NCBI GenBank assembly: GCA_036924285.1
Contig: JAYKYS010000010.1
Location: 9,957,001-10,021,000, forward strand
DNA: 64,000 bases
Reading direction: 5' to 3'
Source: Asterella californica
Lineage: Eukaryota; Streptophyta; Marchantiopsida; Marchantiales; Aytoniaceae
Below, in pieces: positions 49,401-61,690 of the stretch. The stretch's first letter is position 1. Every line of letters starts with the position of its first letter. The notes beneath the pieces were generated by a model that worked only from the letters and a program-made list of their open reading frames with translations, searched no databases and was not told the DNA's origin. The translations under genes and the position numbers were made by a program.

Positions 49401-51108
49401 CATTGTACGAGGAGCACGACAAGCCGCCGATAGCCATCGAGTAAGTAGTACTGACATCATCTGCTGTAATTACACCTTTCGAGGTATCTTCTGTACCGAG
49501 ACTCAAATTCTCAGTCGACTTTGCTCGATGATTTCGTATTTGACTGCTCAGTGCAGAGATTGTGTACTACCATGGGAGTGAGGGTTTTAGAGACGTCCGG
49601 GGCAGCTTCTCGTCCAATTCTGAAGGCTAGGCTTCCGTGTCCTGTTTTGAGAGTCTGGAGCGATGACCCTATAGTTCGGGGTTCGAAGAAAAAGTAACAC
49701 TGTCCGAAGCTTTGGTATCAAAGGTGTTGTAAGTACTGTAAGAGTGCATGCTTACGCAATTCGGAAGGAGTTAGGAGTTTTGTGTCTTTTCTGGTCGATG
49801 TACAAACAGTGATGAAAAGATATCTGGTTATGGTTGCAGGTTTGTTCGAAAAGCGCTGGGTGGTCCCACCGTTGCAGAGTTTGAGCAAGTGACCAATGAA
49901 AAGACCGAGATTGTGGCTAAATTTGATGCACTATGCATCGAACACGAAGAAGCTTGCAGAAAGGTGCTTTCTCTACTTGCAATCATGCTTATTTTGGGTG
50001 CGCTTGCTTTTATATATATCCGCGTAGGTTTCTGGTCCACTGTCTTTCCTATCCCCATTCCTGTACTTGCGGCTTTCCATCAGGACAAGATCTTTCCTGC
50101 TCCTCCTCGAGCCTTGTTTGAACTTAAATTCCAAGTCTACAGTGTTTCCTTCTCGAAGATCCTCCACATATTACCGAGTCTCGAGGTGAGAGACGCTTCT
50201 TATGAAGCCGCTCGCAGCTCGTGAGGCTCCCCTGGGCCCTGGCGTCAGCAAAAGGACGCATTGACCAACCAAAAGGAGTTATTAGGGCAGCTGGAAAGTT
50301 GCCCGATTATTTCCTTTTAGAAGCTAAACGAAAACAAGTTGTTTGTCTTGGTTGTTGAAAACTAGATTCTACATTAGCACAGCAGTGAAGGGAACATCGG
50401 GATATCCGTGATATGGAAGAAGTACATGAAACATGAGGCGAAAACAGGTTTTGAAGGACTCCTTAAGCGAATGTTCCTAACCCACGTTCTTCGATAGTGG
50501 CTGAAGTGTGGTGCTTTACAGCAAAATACATAGTTAATACTGTAAGATGGTGGATAGACTTGTACTTTTTGAGTGTGGATCAGTTGCAACAGCTGCCATT
50601 TTTCATTACGAGAATAGAATGTCCGCTGCAATCAACTGCAGTACCTTTTAGCATGAGGTCCATTATCCTACTGGTCCCCACTCGGAGTGCGCATGAGTCT
50701 GGGAATCGACGGAGTAGTTTATCAATATTAGAGCTTGAACATCATGAACCGACTTTATATATGGTCGGTGGATTGCAAAACAATGACACTTTTCTAGTGA
50801 GCGAGTAAGTGTGTGTGGTCTCGGTGTTTGTGGGGCTGCATTGTGTTACTAATTTCCCACCTCTGTGACTCGATATCATGCAGCTAAATGAACTTCTGCC
50901 ACCGCCGCCACCACCAGAAGAAGTGCCGCCCGACAGTGGCGAGCCTCCACCAGAAGCAGCCCCTCATGAAGCCTCTTCTCCCAAACCAGTTCCGCCAGCT
51001 CTGGCGAAGCAATCAGGTGCGGCGCCACCAGGAAATGCTAAAACACCAGCAGCTCCTCCACCAGCTCCAGCAAAACCGGAAAAGCCAGCAAAGTCGGCAA
51101 AGACTTGA
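45642..51108 (+). CDS. MYCBP: c-Myc-binding protein (AMY-1)-like protein with Pro-rich tail
   Basis: Small coiled-coil adaptor family; in animals it binds c-Myc and AKAPs, and its plant role is not defined. Exons found: 45911-45983 (A-S-E-S-K-K-E-A-F-R-K-Y-L-E-S-S-G-V-L), 46825-46874 (K-V-L-V-S-V-Y, then Y-A-S-E), 49840/49841-49963 (F-V-R-K-A-L-G-G-P-T-V-A-E-F-E, then helix), 50249-50297 (L-T-N-Q-K-E-L-L-G-Q-L-E) and the last exon 50884-51108 (L-N-E-L-L, then a Pro-rich tail ending K-S-A-K-T). The best start is an ATG at 45642-45644 followed directly by a donor, gtgagc. Two problems remain: joining exon ends 46874 and 49840 canonically shifts the frame by one base, and an exon of 2+3n nt is still missing between 50297 and 50884. 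The order and homology of the pieces are clear; the gene's integrity is not. Confidence 0.75.
46062..46175 (+). other. 37-codon ORF inside a MYCBP-like intron
   Basis: ATG-to-stop frame with protein-like composition (H-R-Y-D-P-P-D-R-Y-D-F-T-F-Q-K). It lies between exons at 45983 and 46825. It could be a cryptic exon, a small peptide or chance. Confidence 0.2.
46371..46485 (+). repeat. compound microsatellite (CT)n(CATT)n(CTCAT)n
   Basis: An uninterrupted run of about 14 CT units passes into CATT units and then CTCAT/CATCT units with minor breaks. It lies in the second MYCBP-like intron. Confidence 0.95.
49557..49693 (+). other. candidate alternative or internal exon of the MYCBP-like gene
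   Basis: Bounded by gtgcag upstream and a gtaaca donor downstream, this 137-nt stretch is open in the frame of the next exon (phase 0 in, phase 2 out, so it would restore the broken frame). It contains an ATG at 49572 in a strong context (accATGGGA). The encoded N-terminus is basic (R-P-I-L-K-A-R-L-P-C-P-V-L-R-V-W), then S-D-D-P-I-V-R-G-S-K-K-K. It may be an alternative first exon with a targeting sequence, an internal exon, or chance. Confidence 0.35.
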
Positions 51109-52749
51109 ATCTATCGAGCTGGTGGTACGAGTACGCGTATGCTCAGATTTCCTTGGAGGATGTGAAATCTTTTTCTGGTCCCTTACATCCAGTTAAGCAG
51201 TAATTACCTGCCCTTTGAAAGAGTTTTCTGATAGGAATTAGGGCACGCACATCGACGCGAAGTAGTTCCCCGAGCACCATTTCCACTTATCATATTATCA
51301 TTTCATTGTCAATTACCTCAAAACATAGTAATTAGAAATACTACCTTAAAAGTGCACCGTCTCTAAATAAAGGGATCCAGCTTCGTCATCAACTTAGCTC
51401 GTTGTTTAGCTTAGCGCAATTATATACTCGTTGTTTCTGTTGGTTGGTTGGTTGGTTGGGTGGGGCTGTCTGGAGTAAAATCAGCAACTTATCTGTCTAC
51501 TCTCTGTTATTCCCCTTTGGTTCCTGGACGTGTTGGGGATCATCAGAAAGCCATCCAAGCCAAACTTTGACTCACGCGTGGACTGTCTGTACCTGTTTCT
51601 GCTCTGCCGCTGTTTAATATAATTTTAGCTGAGGGCATAACTCGTGCCCTTCCATATATGCATGAATGCTGCAGACTAAGAAAAGGAACTCCAGTTTAGT
51701 GGGTAAGATTACTGCTTGTTTGGAGCAGAGCTGTACCGGTTCACTGGTTATGCATATGGCGAATGTGTGATACCGGCAGGCAAGCTCATCTTTGATCAAC
51801 CTTCGCCTTTTGCTGTGAGGTTAAGCCGCAAGCCCATGCCTCGCAAAGCGCCCATGCGCATACCCATCCCGGGATGACTTGCAGACCAGGTACTACTACT
51901 GTAGCTGAGTTTCTAAAGACTACCATCTGCTTCCTGTCGTTAGTTAGTCGGTTATGAGAGGTGCAATAAACATGGATCACGCAACATTGCGAGAGCAGAG
52001 AGAGAGAGAAGGGGGCCCAGGGGACGAGAGACACGTCCTTTTAGCAGGGTACGCACATAGATCGAGACGAATAGAATTCCAGTCTTCCATAAAGCAGTTG
52101 ATGTCAGCGCAATTTCCTCCTCTGGATTTTATCAAGATCAGATTGCTACATTATGTGATTTTCAGAAGCCAGAGCCCCCACTCGCACTTGTTGTTATAAC
52201 TTATCAGTGATCACAGCCCCACCTAGTGGAGAAGACGGCTGCTCGCAGTGGCTCTGGTCTTTTCCCACAGAGACACTCTTCTCCAGACTTCTCCTTTCTA
52301 TATAAATTTGAGACATCGGCGCAAAGGAAGCAGCCACCAACCTACCCTTTCTTAACAAAGTTCTTACCTGCACCCCTCCAACACTATGGCTGTCCTACTG
52401 CATAACCAGAACGAATGGAGGAATGAGTGAATGAGATTGATTAATTGCGTTTGACTAAATTCTATGAGCTTTAATGTGCACTGGTGATTGCGTGGTCGAA
52501 GAATTGGTCGACATACGTCACACGCCTCCCACAAAAGCAGTCAAGCTAGACATATTACAGCAGAAAAGCACTTCCCCGCTGCTCTCTGATCTGACAGCCA
52601 CATTGAGCCCAAAGGGAGAAGGAAGATTCCATGCATAATCTACTGCCTGCCTATTGGAAAAACTAGCACCACCCTTCTTCCAAAAATCGATGACGATCTG
52701 GATGGTGATGATGACGATGGAGTATAAAGTGTAAGAACGTTGAACCGAG
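51109..52749. other. intergenic with simple repeats, no gene seen
   Basis: Contains a short ggtt repeat (about 51,440-51,460) and a ga-rich run (about 51,996-52,012). Open frames here are short and have no coding character. Confidence 0.5.
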
Positions 52750-52835
52750 CTAATGAAAGAATCTGAGCTGGGATCGATGAACGCCTTGGTTCATACATAG
52801 GCGATAACAAATAGCGAGGAGAGAAACGAACCTAA

Positions 52836-53339
52836 CCTCATACCGCAGTTGCCAAAATGAACTCATGAATGACTGGCAGCCATGCCGAAGGTTCACGTCA
52901 TCCAACAACAACAACTTGTCGCTGGAACAGTGGATGACATCCATTCGCGAGGGTCCCTCAAGGGCCGAAGGGCACGACACGACTGACTTCACTTTACAGT
53001 TACTGACGTACACTAAAGTGAGTACACAGTTCTTGTAGTACCGAGGACGACACTTTTTTCCTACACTCATACAATGCTCTTCCCTGATCATGGGCTCCAC
53101 TAGCCACCGAGAAGAGCATAATCGATCGAAGGGGCCGCGAGAGTCCAGCTACAGTCGAGGAATGAATGATTGAGGCAATCGTTGTTTTCAACTGTATCAT
53201 CAATTGCTTCGATCACTCTTCGCTTGGAGCCGTCAAAATCAGCTCGACATGATGAGACATTTAGAAGGGGGCCGTGACTCGTGAGTGATGATAGGAGAAT
53301 GACTGTGCCGGATATGAGAATCACATGAGACACAATCAT
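52836..53339 (-). CDS. candidate secreted Cys-containing protein, structure unclear
   Basis: The minus ATG at 53339 opens a signal-peptide-like N-terminus (M-I-V-S-H-V-I-L-I-S-G-T-V-I-L-L-S-S-L) followed by D-F-D-G-S-K-R-R-V-I-E-A-I-D-D-T. A second frame, open from a good acceptor (cgactgtag, about 53,150) to a possible donor at 52,836, carries seven to nine Cys (for example C-M-S-V-G-K-K-C-R-P-R-Y-Y-K-N-C). The first exon has no donor that gives a normal intron to the second, only a 44-nt gap, so this may be a frameshifted gene or coincidence. No family is recognised. Confidence 0.3.
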
Positions 53340-56300
53340 CCCATGGATGCTAGTATCGTTTCTTCTTCTGTGTCATTCGCTTCCATCGAATCCAAAACGA
53401 AACCTCGCCTACTGTAGTTGTTGTAAGGTCGCGCTTTTCTCTTCACTTATAACCCAATCTAACCAAACCAAACGGGGCTGAGTTTATTTGACTAACTACG
53501 GTAATCTAAACCACACATCCATCCGGACATCCTGTTCAATTTGAGGTTATAGTACTTGCTTTGGGCTGTGGGATGTTGTAAATAGGGGTTAAATCCAGGA
53601 TCATCTGACCTGTAGTTAGGTTGAATGTCGCGTGGACTCCAGAGATGCGACCACGACTACTACTGTGGTCGATGAAAGACACCAAGCTTTTAGCTTTTTC
53701 CCTTCTTTTCACTCTCTTTTCTCGCCTCGTCTTCCTTTACATAGGAGTTTGGTTAACTGCGTCATCGTTATGCTCTCCCTCCAGTTGTAGCATACCCAGA
53801 GAGATGGGATAATAAACTCCGGGATTATTACTACAAATATAAAATCTCATCATGTATCTCACATTTATTCTTCTATATCCGTTGTTGTTCAGGTGGTATA
53901 TTTGTTATACGTTAGCATAGTTATACGTTGATTGTGAAAAACGAAAAGAATAGCAGAATCTTTTAATCGTGTAGCGAACGGTTAAATGACAGCAAAAACA
54001 AACAGAGCGACTGTGAAAAGCGAAAAAAAAATAAATTTTAGATCCAGATTAATCGCTAACGCATAGCCCTGCAATTACATTGCGTAACTACTTGTTATTT
54101 ATATATCATCTGAATGTTATAGAGAATGAAATCTTGTCTATAGTGCTGTGGTGTACCCACGTTTTGCATCTGATCACTTAGACAATTATAATGACACATC
54201 TATGACTTAATGTGTTCCTTCTGACTTTAATGTGTTCCTCACTAGGAGTTGTTTCAAATCAGTATATTATAGTTTTATATTTTCTCTTACCTTAAACTAA
54301 TGATAAAGTACAAACGCAATAGATTATTATCTATCAGTATATGACAATATGGTAATTCTCACATACCCACAACAGCGTTTGATGAGCAGGAACTGAGCTA
54401 GTTGATCACAAGATTAGAAACCATTATTCTCATCACATAAAGTTGCTCAATTTTCAACACATCTCATTATTGTTCATTATATTTTAAATCGATGTCTGCA
54501 ATGACCTCAAATTATGAATATTTAATGTAGGATGCAACAAACGTGAATCATTGTGATATTTTCTGAGTCCTTCATAAAAATGTTGATATTTTAAAGTATG
54601 CTTTATATATCAAAAGTATATTTGGTTATTGTTTTAGCTCTCATATGGTGCTTATTTGGAAACATTTTGAGCTATAGAAAAAAAAATACTCCATGATATG
54701 AATCATGAGAGAAGAAAAAATATCAATATAATCCTTTTTATAAAGAAAAATATACATAAAGCAACCACTTATTTATGATGGATCGAAGCAACTGGCAATC
54801 AGTATCTAAGAAATAACAGTTATAATTACAGTTACGAAGAATTTATAAACAAAGTAACCTTAAACAGCTCTATAGACTTTGAGGGCATAGTCTTCACGTT
54901 TTGACGATCACATAGTTGGCAATATTAACGTGATACATGAAGGCGTGAGTGATAAATACTGCACAAATTATTCTTTGAAAACAAGGTTGGACATATTGAA
55001 TGAATACGTATTACGATTGTAGCCAAGAGCAAGCATTGCTTGCTTCTCTTCGAGAAATATAGGATCTCATAGCTATTTACGAGGCTCATGGACATATCAC
55101 GATGGACTGAAGATCCAAATATCCATACTAAAACCACAAGACGGTGTTTTGGTGTCAATCAAGTCACTAATCTTGGAGACGGAACTATATAAAAGAATCA
55201 TTTCAAGATAACAAAGAATTATAGTAGAATAAAATTATGTAGTTAAGCTTGTATTATAGTATGATTGTTAATATCTTGGAAATTTTAGTGATTTCAAAAT
55301 GTCCCATTGATTACTCAATCGAAGTCATACATTGTAGTGTAGTCTTTTTTATCATAATATTATCATGGAAACGTTGCAAGATATACCCAAGATACCCAAG
55401 AGTGGCAAAGGTATGTCGGTTATTTTTATAATATGTGCACAATATAATACTCAATCTCGCAATGTTATAGACACTGGATCAATTATTAAACTAATCAAAT
55501 GGAGTTAAACTATATTACCGTTATTACAAAAGTTATGAGGTCATCTAATCCGAGTATTCACACAAATATTACATAACTACGTTTGTAATGAATCAAACTG
55601 GTAAATGCATATCTTTTTCAGAAAGATGTGAGTATGGAACGGAAACATCTTGGTCGAATTACCACGAAGATTATGTAACTTCAGTGTGTTAGCAGTTATG
55701 TAAAGTGATACATAGTTACGTAGCCACATTCAATTAAAAACTCCAACTTCTTTTGTCATTCATTTATGCTTCTTACATCAATTATTTGAGAAGAGAAAAT
55801 TAATCACGATATGACAATTTCATTTTAAGGATTCTTTTTGTTTTAATTGACGTCCTTGAACCTTGTGATGTTATGATCAACCATAGGCATATTTTGTTGC
55901 TAGTCTTCATCTAGCCATTCAAGCTATATTCAATTATAGCTTTGATCTCACTAAATCAAAGAAAACTCAACAACTAACTATCAAATCAGATGAATGGAAA
56001 GAATTGATTATCTGACTTTCTGTCTGATTTTCGCTTGTTGAATTTGAGTTGAATCTTGTTAAATTTGTTTTCAAGATAAAGTAATGTCACATGGGTCTTG
56101 AAATTGTCAAATTGATGGTTATATTACAGAAATGACATACTCGATGAAAATCAGGATAATTTGGAGAAATTATTATCGAGATAACATGAATTTGTTCTTA
56201 TCGAGAAAACAGAAGCAAAACAGAATATTTGCAAATCAGTTATGAATCAATGAATCATTGTATCATCATGATTGCAAGATAGTCTTCCAAGCCCAATATT

Positions 56301-56939
56301 TTATCGATAATCCAATTAAAAAATCATATCAAGAAAAAGTTATTCATATTTTCGTGGAGAGCTTTGATTTCAATCCTCATTTGTCTGATTTCAACAGATA
56401 AACATGAGAACCACTTCTAGGTGAGGAAACGTTTGGTCATGAAATGAGTTGCCTACATACTGAGTAATATGCAAGAAATATGTGTTTCCATATAACATGC
56501 AAACCATGCATTTAGGACACTTAAGAATTAGGTTGGAAAACTGTTAGGAGACTAGCACTGAGGGGAGATTCAGTTACCGGATATACGTATTCATTCATGT
56601 CGGGAAAAGGTCCAAATATTACATGCAGACAAAAAGGGTGCTAACTATGTCTAACTTCTTTCAATATTATTCCATCTTCTGATGGAGGAGGTAAAATATG
56701 TAAGGATTTAATTTATTACCTATTCTTTTTAAGACTAAATAATAAATTGACTTGTTAATTATAAATATTATTTTAGCAGATGCTAATACTTGTATTCTTT
56801 GAAGCACATAATCTACATTTTTTCTTATGGATTAAAATTTATACTTAACTTTGTGTATTTTCTGATAACAGCAAGCGAGCAAAAGTTCCCCAGAAGTTCA
56901 CTTTGCACGTGCAGAATTTAGTATAAGTGTACATAATCA
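53340..56939. other. AT-rich gene-free DNA
   Basis: Long A/T-rich stretch; the few open frames (for example 53621-53812 plus, 54925-55158 minus) are unrecognised. I see no RNA gene or clear repeat. Confidence 0.55.
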
Positions 56940-57180
56940 CCTGAACTGAGTTCATTTCATGTATTAGAGTGTTTTTTTATTACTGAAAATGAGTTATAAT
57001 CACTTGAGCTGAGTTCATTTTCATATATTAGAGTGTCTTTTTATTATGAGTTCATTTTCACGTATTAGAGTGTCTTTTTATTATGAGTTATTTTTATTGA
57101 GAATGAATCAAATGTGATATTTTTTATTATTGAAAATGAGTTATTTTTATTGAGAATTAATCAAATGTGATATTGATGTA
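56940..57180 (+). repeat. imperfect tandem repeats
   Basis: The word gagttcattttca-(c/t)(g/a)tattagagtgtctttttatta recurs three times in slightly changed form (about 56,948, 57,012 and 57,050). The word gagttatttttattgagaat-aatcaaatgtgatatt occurs twice (about 57,085 and 57,130). Confidence 0.8.
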
Positions 57181-59241
57181 CTTTGGACACTATTTAACAA
57201 TCCAGATACCCCTCTAAGTCCTTACAATAATAATCATATTATTATGTCACACGAGTGTTTCTGTGTTAATGAAATATTATCGTGTTACAAAAATTCTCCT
57301 GAAATGTCATCAGTCCTGCTGGAACTTCGACGTCTGAAGTCTTAGCCAGTCCAGTAATCACTGTGATAAGTTCAGAATGTGTATAAATATAAAGTATTCT
57401 ACTCTAACTATAGTTATGAGTAATTAGAATATACTCTAATTATCCGTTATCATATCCGGTAAGCATGATAACTGAGAAAACTTCTACTCTTCCTTAAAGT
57501 CTAGACCACAGTTAGTCCACAGTAAGTATATTTTAAAGAATCAGCCTTATATCTACGATACCTTGTGTACATACAATAAGAAGTTTTGTGTACATAAATA
57601 ATTAGTTTGCATAATTAATTTCCAGTCACATAACGAAAAACTAAAAGAATGAGAAACCCCAATTTTTTATCTCCTAAATCCGCTTGTGATTTTCCTTCCC
57701 CTGAATATAAAATGCACTTTACATGCATATTTAGCCATGAAGTAGCATGGCGCTTGTGCAAATAAAGCCAGGAGAATCCTCCTGAATCACTCCAATCACT
57801 CCCTTGCAGTATGCAAAAGTCGAGAAGTTTTCTTGTGAAAATCGGGAAATTTCGCCTGAAGGAGTAGTAAATCGGAAATTTACGAAACTGACACTAAGAA
57901 GTAGCTAAAAACTAAGAACTTACACTTTGTAGCTCTGGTAAACTTTTGACAGAAAAGTACCACAAGTCACAACAGTAAAAGTGGAATTCTCCGAGCACTG
58001 CTCACATGATCTCCTAATTCAGCGAAATGCAATTTTTACCGGACTTTCAGAGTCGAATCTTAAATACAACAGTGACATTCCAGCTCGCACCACCAACTGT
58101 GTGAAATATATTTTAGTATTTTCTTGAACTATAGTGCGATTTTAGAATTCAAAGTGAAATAAATATCCTCCTGCCATGAAATAAAGCAACTTTTACAAAG
58201 AAATATATATTTATGAGTAATCGATACAGTTATGTGCAAATTAATTACCACATGAACTAGAAAAGCACTGCGATATGCCGTACCAGATAATGCACTTTTT
58301 GAGACTTTCACGTTTTGCAACTCGAAGATTCGTTCTCTATACCATTTTGCAGAATTTGCCAGTCATCAATCATTTACGGTTATATTATATTCAACTGCCG
58401 TAGTACCAAGTTTATTCACATTTCTAAAGATTTAGTGCATCAGTTTAAATAATATTTTGCTTATTTTTCCAAGAAGAAAATTTCAATGCATGAATAATTA
58501 GTATTTTATTCATGAGACCGTGAACTTGTCAAAGCAAGCTGACACAAGAGATTTGAAGCTACAAACAGAATTGAGTCATATTGCAATATGATGAGACAAA
58601 CTTGTACAGTCATGTGATCTTCTCATATATGTTATAGATCTTGCAAGATTTGCTATTAATATTTTGGCTCTATGGTAAATAAACCTTTTTATTAACTCCT
58701 CTCTATACAATATGCTTTGTTAATGATAACCAGGTATTGCAGCTCAGAACTCTCAAGTTTACCTTGAGTTCAAATTATACAGCAAATCATCTAATATCTT
58801 ACAGAGTACTGGGTTTTTATGCCAGACTGAATCTCATACATATTATTCTCCCCATTCTGCAAAGTCATGTGAGTGATTCTTCACAGGTGGTAATGATAGT
58901 CATGTGTAACAAACAACTCAAACCTTGGCTGTAAAAGATTCTCTATCACTCGCATAAAACGTTTTATATATTTTTGTCCTAAAATTTGCAATGGTTGGAC
59001 GTAAGCAGTGTATGCATACCCAGACATGATATCTCCTGAACACCGTTGGAAATAATTGAATCGGATAATTATATATACTTTTACATTCCTTGATATTTTG
59101 GACTAACTTCTTCTATCTGAACCTGTAATCTTAATTACAGAGAAAGGTTTGAGTGGCTCACTCTAACCCGCACTATCACTGATTGAAGTTTCGACTCTGT
59201 TTTCGGAAGAAAATTGATGTAAACATTTTCATCGTCAGCCA
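57181..59241. other. AT-rich gene-free DNA
   Basis: No supported gene. Frames at 58129-58320 (-) and 58737-58934 (+) are short and not protein-like. Confidence 0.5.
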
Positions 59242-59412
59242 ATGGACTTCCTCCTCTGGGTTCTCCATGCTTGCTTTTCTTTTTTTTCTTATTGTACTAC
59301 GTCCTCTGTAATTACCGCCCTGTTCTTCCTGTTTAATTTTTGGTTTCATTCGTATTTCTCGCTTTTCCTTTGGCCGATGGGAAAATTTGTGACTGGCTTC
59401 AGCCAGCCTTGA
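59242..59412 (+). CDS. small hydrophobic ORF, 56 aa
   Basis: ATG-to-stop frame, extremely rich in Phe, Leu, Trp and Ser, with two likely membrane spans (start M-D-F-L-L-W-V-L-H-A-C-F, later V-I-T-A-L-F-F-L-F-N-F-W). T-rich composition can produce such frames by chance. Unrecognised. Confidence 0.2.
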   Translation: MDFLLWVLHACFSFFSYCTTSSVITALFFLFNFWFHSYFSLFLWPMGKFVTGFSQP

Positions 59413-59524
59413 GGACAGGAGTTTTTTACGACTACGAAAACGACGGTGGTACGTCTCTCACTTTTATTAGTTTCAGTTGTCAAAATGATATTTTACAAGG
59501 TCTGTACTCTAAACGATAAACTAG

Positions 59525-59645
59525 TGGTTGCGCGATATTAAACTCTATGCCTATACAGAAGAGAGCAAACTCGCTTCGCTAAAGTGGGTGCACGATATAA
59601 AACTCTGTGTCTGTAATAAAACTCTGTGTCTGTACAGAAGAAAGA
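59525..59645 (+). repeat. tandem repeat cluster
   Basis: The word ataaaactctgtgtctgta occurs twice in direct contact (about 59,597-59,635). A diverged copy (attaaactctatgcctataca) lies at about 59,536. The flanking acagaag-agagcaa / acagaag-aaagaac is repeated too. Confidence 0.8.
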
Positions 59646-59760
59646 ACAGTCTATACAAAAGTTGTTGTTACTAACTACATACCACTAGGAAAACAAACAG
59701 CACAATCACAGCTCTGTCGAGAACGCACGATCCAACCCAGTGCTTCTAATAAAGCCTCTG

Positions 59761-60704
59761 TTAGAGACAAGAATCTGACAGATCGTTCATCTCTACACCA
59801 GTCTCATGTAGTTCGGGTGGGACTCGTGGAGGTGTGGCTGGTTCTCTGTAGTCGTCGTCTTTCTCCTCTCCTCCGTCAAGAATGTTTTCGTTGTTGAAGT
59901 AGCGATCCTTGCAATGAGGGCATCGTCTCCTATCTTTGAAAAAAAGATGTTGTTGATATCTTTTGGTGTGACGGCGTACGACATGACAAAGAAAGTCCAT
60001 AAAGCATCTGATTGACGTTTTTGTATCCCATCCTGCATATCCACCTGGGAGAAGCATTGTATTTGTCAGAAACAAACATGCTACGCAGACACGATCAAGT
60101 GTGTTAGAGAGCGAATGTCGAGATTTATATCTATTGAACTACAACGCCCTTGGGAGGATGTTCATGTAGCCAAACTCAACTCTGTTCTTTGTGTCTGCAG
60201 CGTCCAATAACGTCAATCACGGTCATCATTTATCATCGTCTCAGAGATATTTTTCATCGTTACTGTGTGATGCGCCTCGGTCTCATCTTTCAAGCAATAC
60301 CCAACCATTTCAACGAAGATATGCACACCTTTGTTGGTGAGAACCTTAACACACACTTCTCCGTCTATCGGTATGTCTTTATCTCAGTCCAAAGACTCTA
60401 CCAAATGTTTCTTGATATCTGCAGTGGACTTGACATACAGACAAATTACACTTTGAAAACGGAGTTGTAAAAAGGTACCTCCTCTCTCTACTGAGAATAA
60501 TCCCGACAGACATTTTGCATGAAGAAAATCTGACAGACGGGAGAATAAATCCAATTCTAAGTCAGCTCCAGTCTTACATACCGTGATGGATGTCTCAATC
60601 GTCGGTCTTTTGGCCCTCGCTTGTCTATGCAGTGATACCGTGCTGTTCAAATTCGAGAAAACGACTACAGATGTAACGATTTTGAGCTCGATCCAACCCT
60701 TCAT
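59761..60704 (-). pseudogene. decayed HUH-like Rep of a replitron-like transposon
   Basis: Minus frame 60704-60384 encodes V-C-K-T-G-A-D-L-E-L, D-F-L-H-A-K-C-L-S-G-L-F-S-V-E-R-G-G-T and then L-Q-L-R-F-Q, where a HUH (His-hydrophobic-His) motif would sit but the histidines are gone. After one in-frame TGA (60384-60386) the same frame continues K-V-L-T-N-K-G-V-H-I-F and M-V-G-Y-C-L-K-D to about 60,215. A shifted frame then gives K-N-R-V-E-F-G-Y-M-N-I-L-P-R-A, and another (60075-59761) L-L-P-G-G-Y-A-G-W-D-T-K-T and R-Y-F-N-N-E. The order of S-V-E-R-G-G, G-Y-C-L-K-D, N-I-L-P-R-A and R-Y-F matches, from memory, Rep-like proteins of protist and green-lineage single-strand-type transposons. The family name is an inference. 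At least one stop and two frameshifts make it inactive. Confidence 0.5.
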
Positions 60705-61475
60705 AAATACAAGATAGCGAACAGTTCCGATATAAGGAATGGACAGTAGACTTTAGAAAACCATCATCATGGATAAAGTAAGCGGAATAGGAAAATACAC
60801 GAAATCTGCAGTGCTGCAGTACAAAAAGAGTTTAGCGGACGAGTATCTGAAAAATCGATAAGGCCCGATCAAAGTTTGCAATGGAGGGTTGTGGGCGGAG
60901 CATGGATAGCAAGTTCTGACTATCTGTACATAGTCGAACTTGAGCAAAAAAGAAATAACATCTTGCAAAAAAACTAGTTCAAGATAGTTGTATGATCTGC
61001 TCAGCTGCAAGATAGACTGATCAAAACTGATCATGGGCCGCTTAGAAAGTAGATAAAAAAAGAACATGGGTGCATCTACAGCCAAGTAGAGACTATCGAA
61101 GTGTCAGGGATCAATGGTCGCTGAATTGATGAAAGAGGTGGAGAAATATGGCTATCATGCAGCACCTCTGCACGCAGGTCTTCACTATCGGACATGACAA
61201 CAGGACGAGACAGCAGACGTCTTTCTCATCGTCGACAGGATTCCATCACCCATCCCTATATGACAGTAGAGGAAAAAATGCATCGCAATATAGCAAAAGA
61301 AATAACGATGTGCAAGTGGATGACACCGTCAGTCATACTGTGGACGTCCAAATGTGTAGAGCATCTCGGTTGTCATTCGCTACCGATGAAGACTGCTCGT
61401 GCATGGCTCCCTGAAAAACATTCTGTCAGGCGCTCTCTGACAAATCAAGATCTCGACCCGCTGCCAAAATTTGGC
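60705..61475. other. flank of the Rep relic, unresolved
   Basis: Open frames on both strands (61085-60753 minus; 61148-61478 plus in two frames) may be further remnants of the same element, but none carries a recognisable motif. Confidence 0.3.
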
Positions 61476-61690
61476 TAGAGCACTACAGCAAGAAAAGAAA
61501 CCACACGGTCAAACGTGACGCATGAAGCCAAGAGCCCAAGCACGAAGGCAGCCAGCGCTCGAGCGTGAGTTTACGTAAGTTTGTGATGCGCTCCAGTCTC
61601 ACGAAATCAAAATCAACATCAGCCCCTGCCTGTGCTAGAGCAATACAGCAAGAAAACAAACAGCACGTGAAAGCACGAAGTAAGGCACCG
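61476..61690 (+). repeat. imperfect direct repeat
   Basis: The word gctagagca-tacagcaagaaaa-aaac occurs at about 61,476 and 61,636. A shared gtgatgcgc / tctca stretch near 61,583 resembles sequence at about 60,268 inside the Rep relic. Confidence 0.6.

Noticed and set aside
49270..49506. 78-codon minus ORF opposite the MYCBP-like intron
   Set aside because: No recognisable content, and no splice or promoter signal in support.
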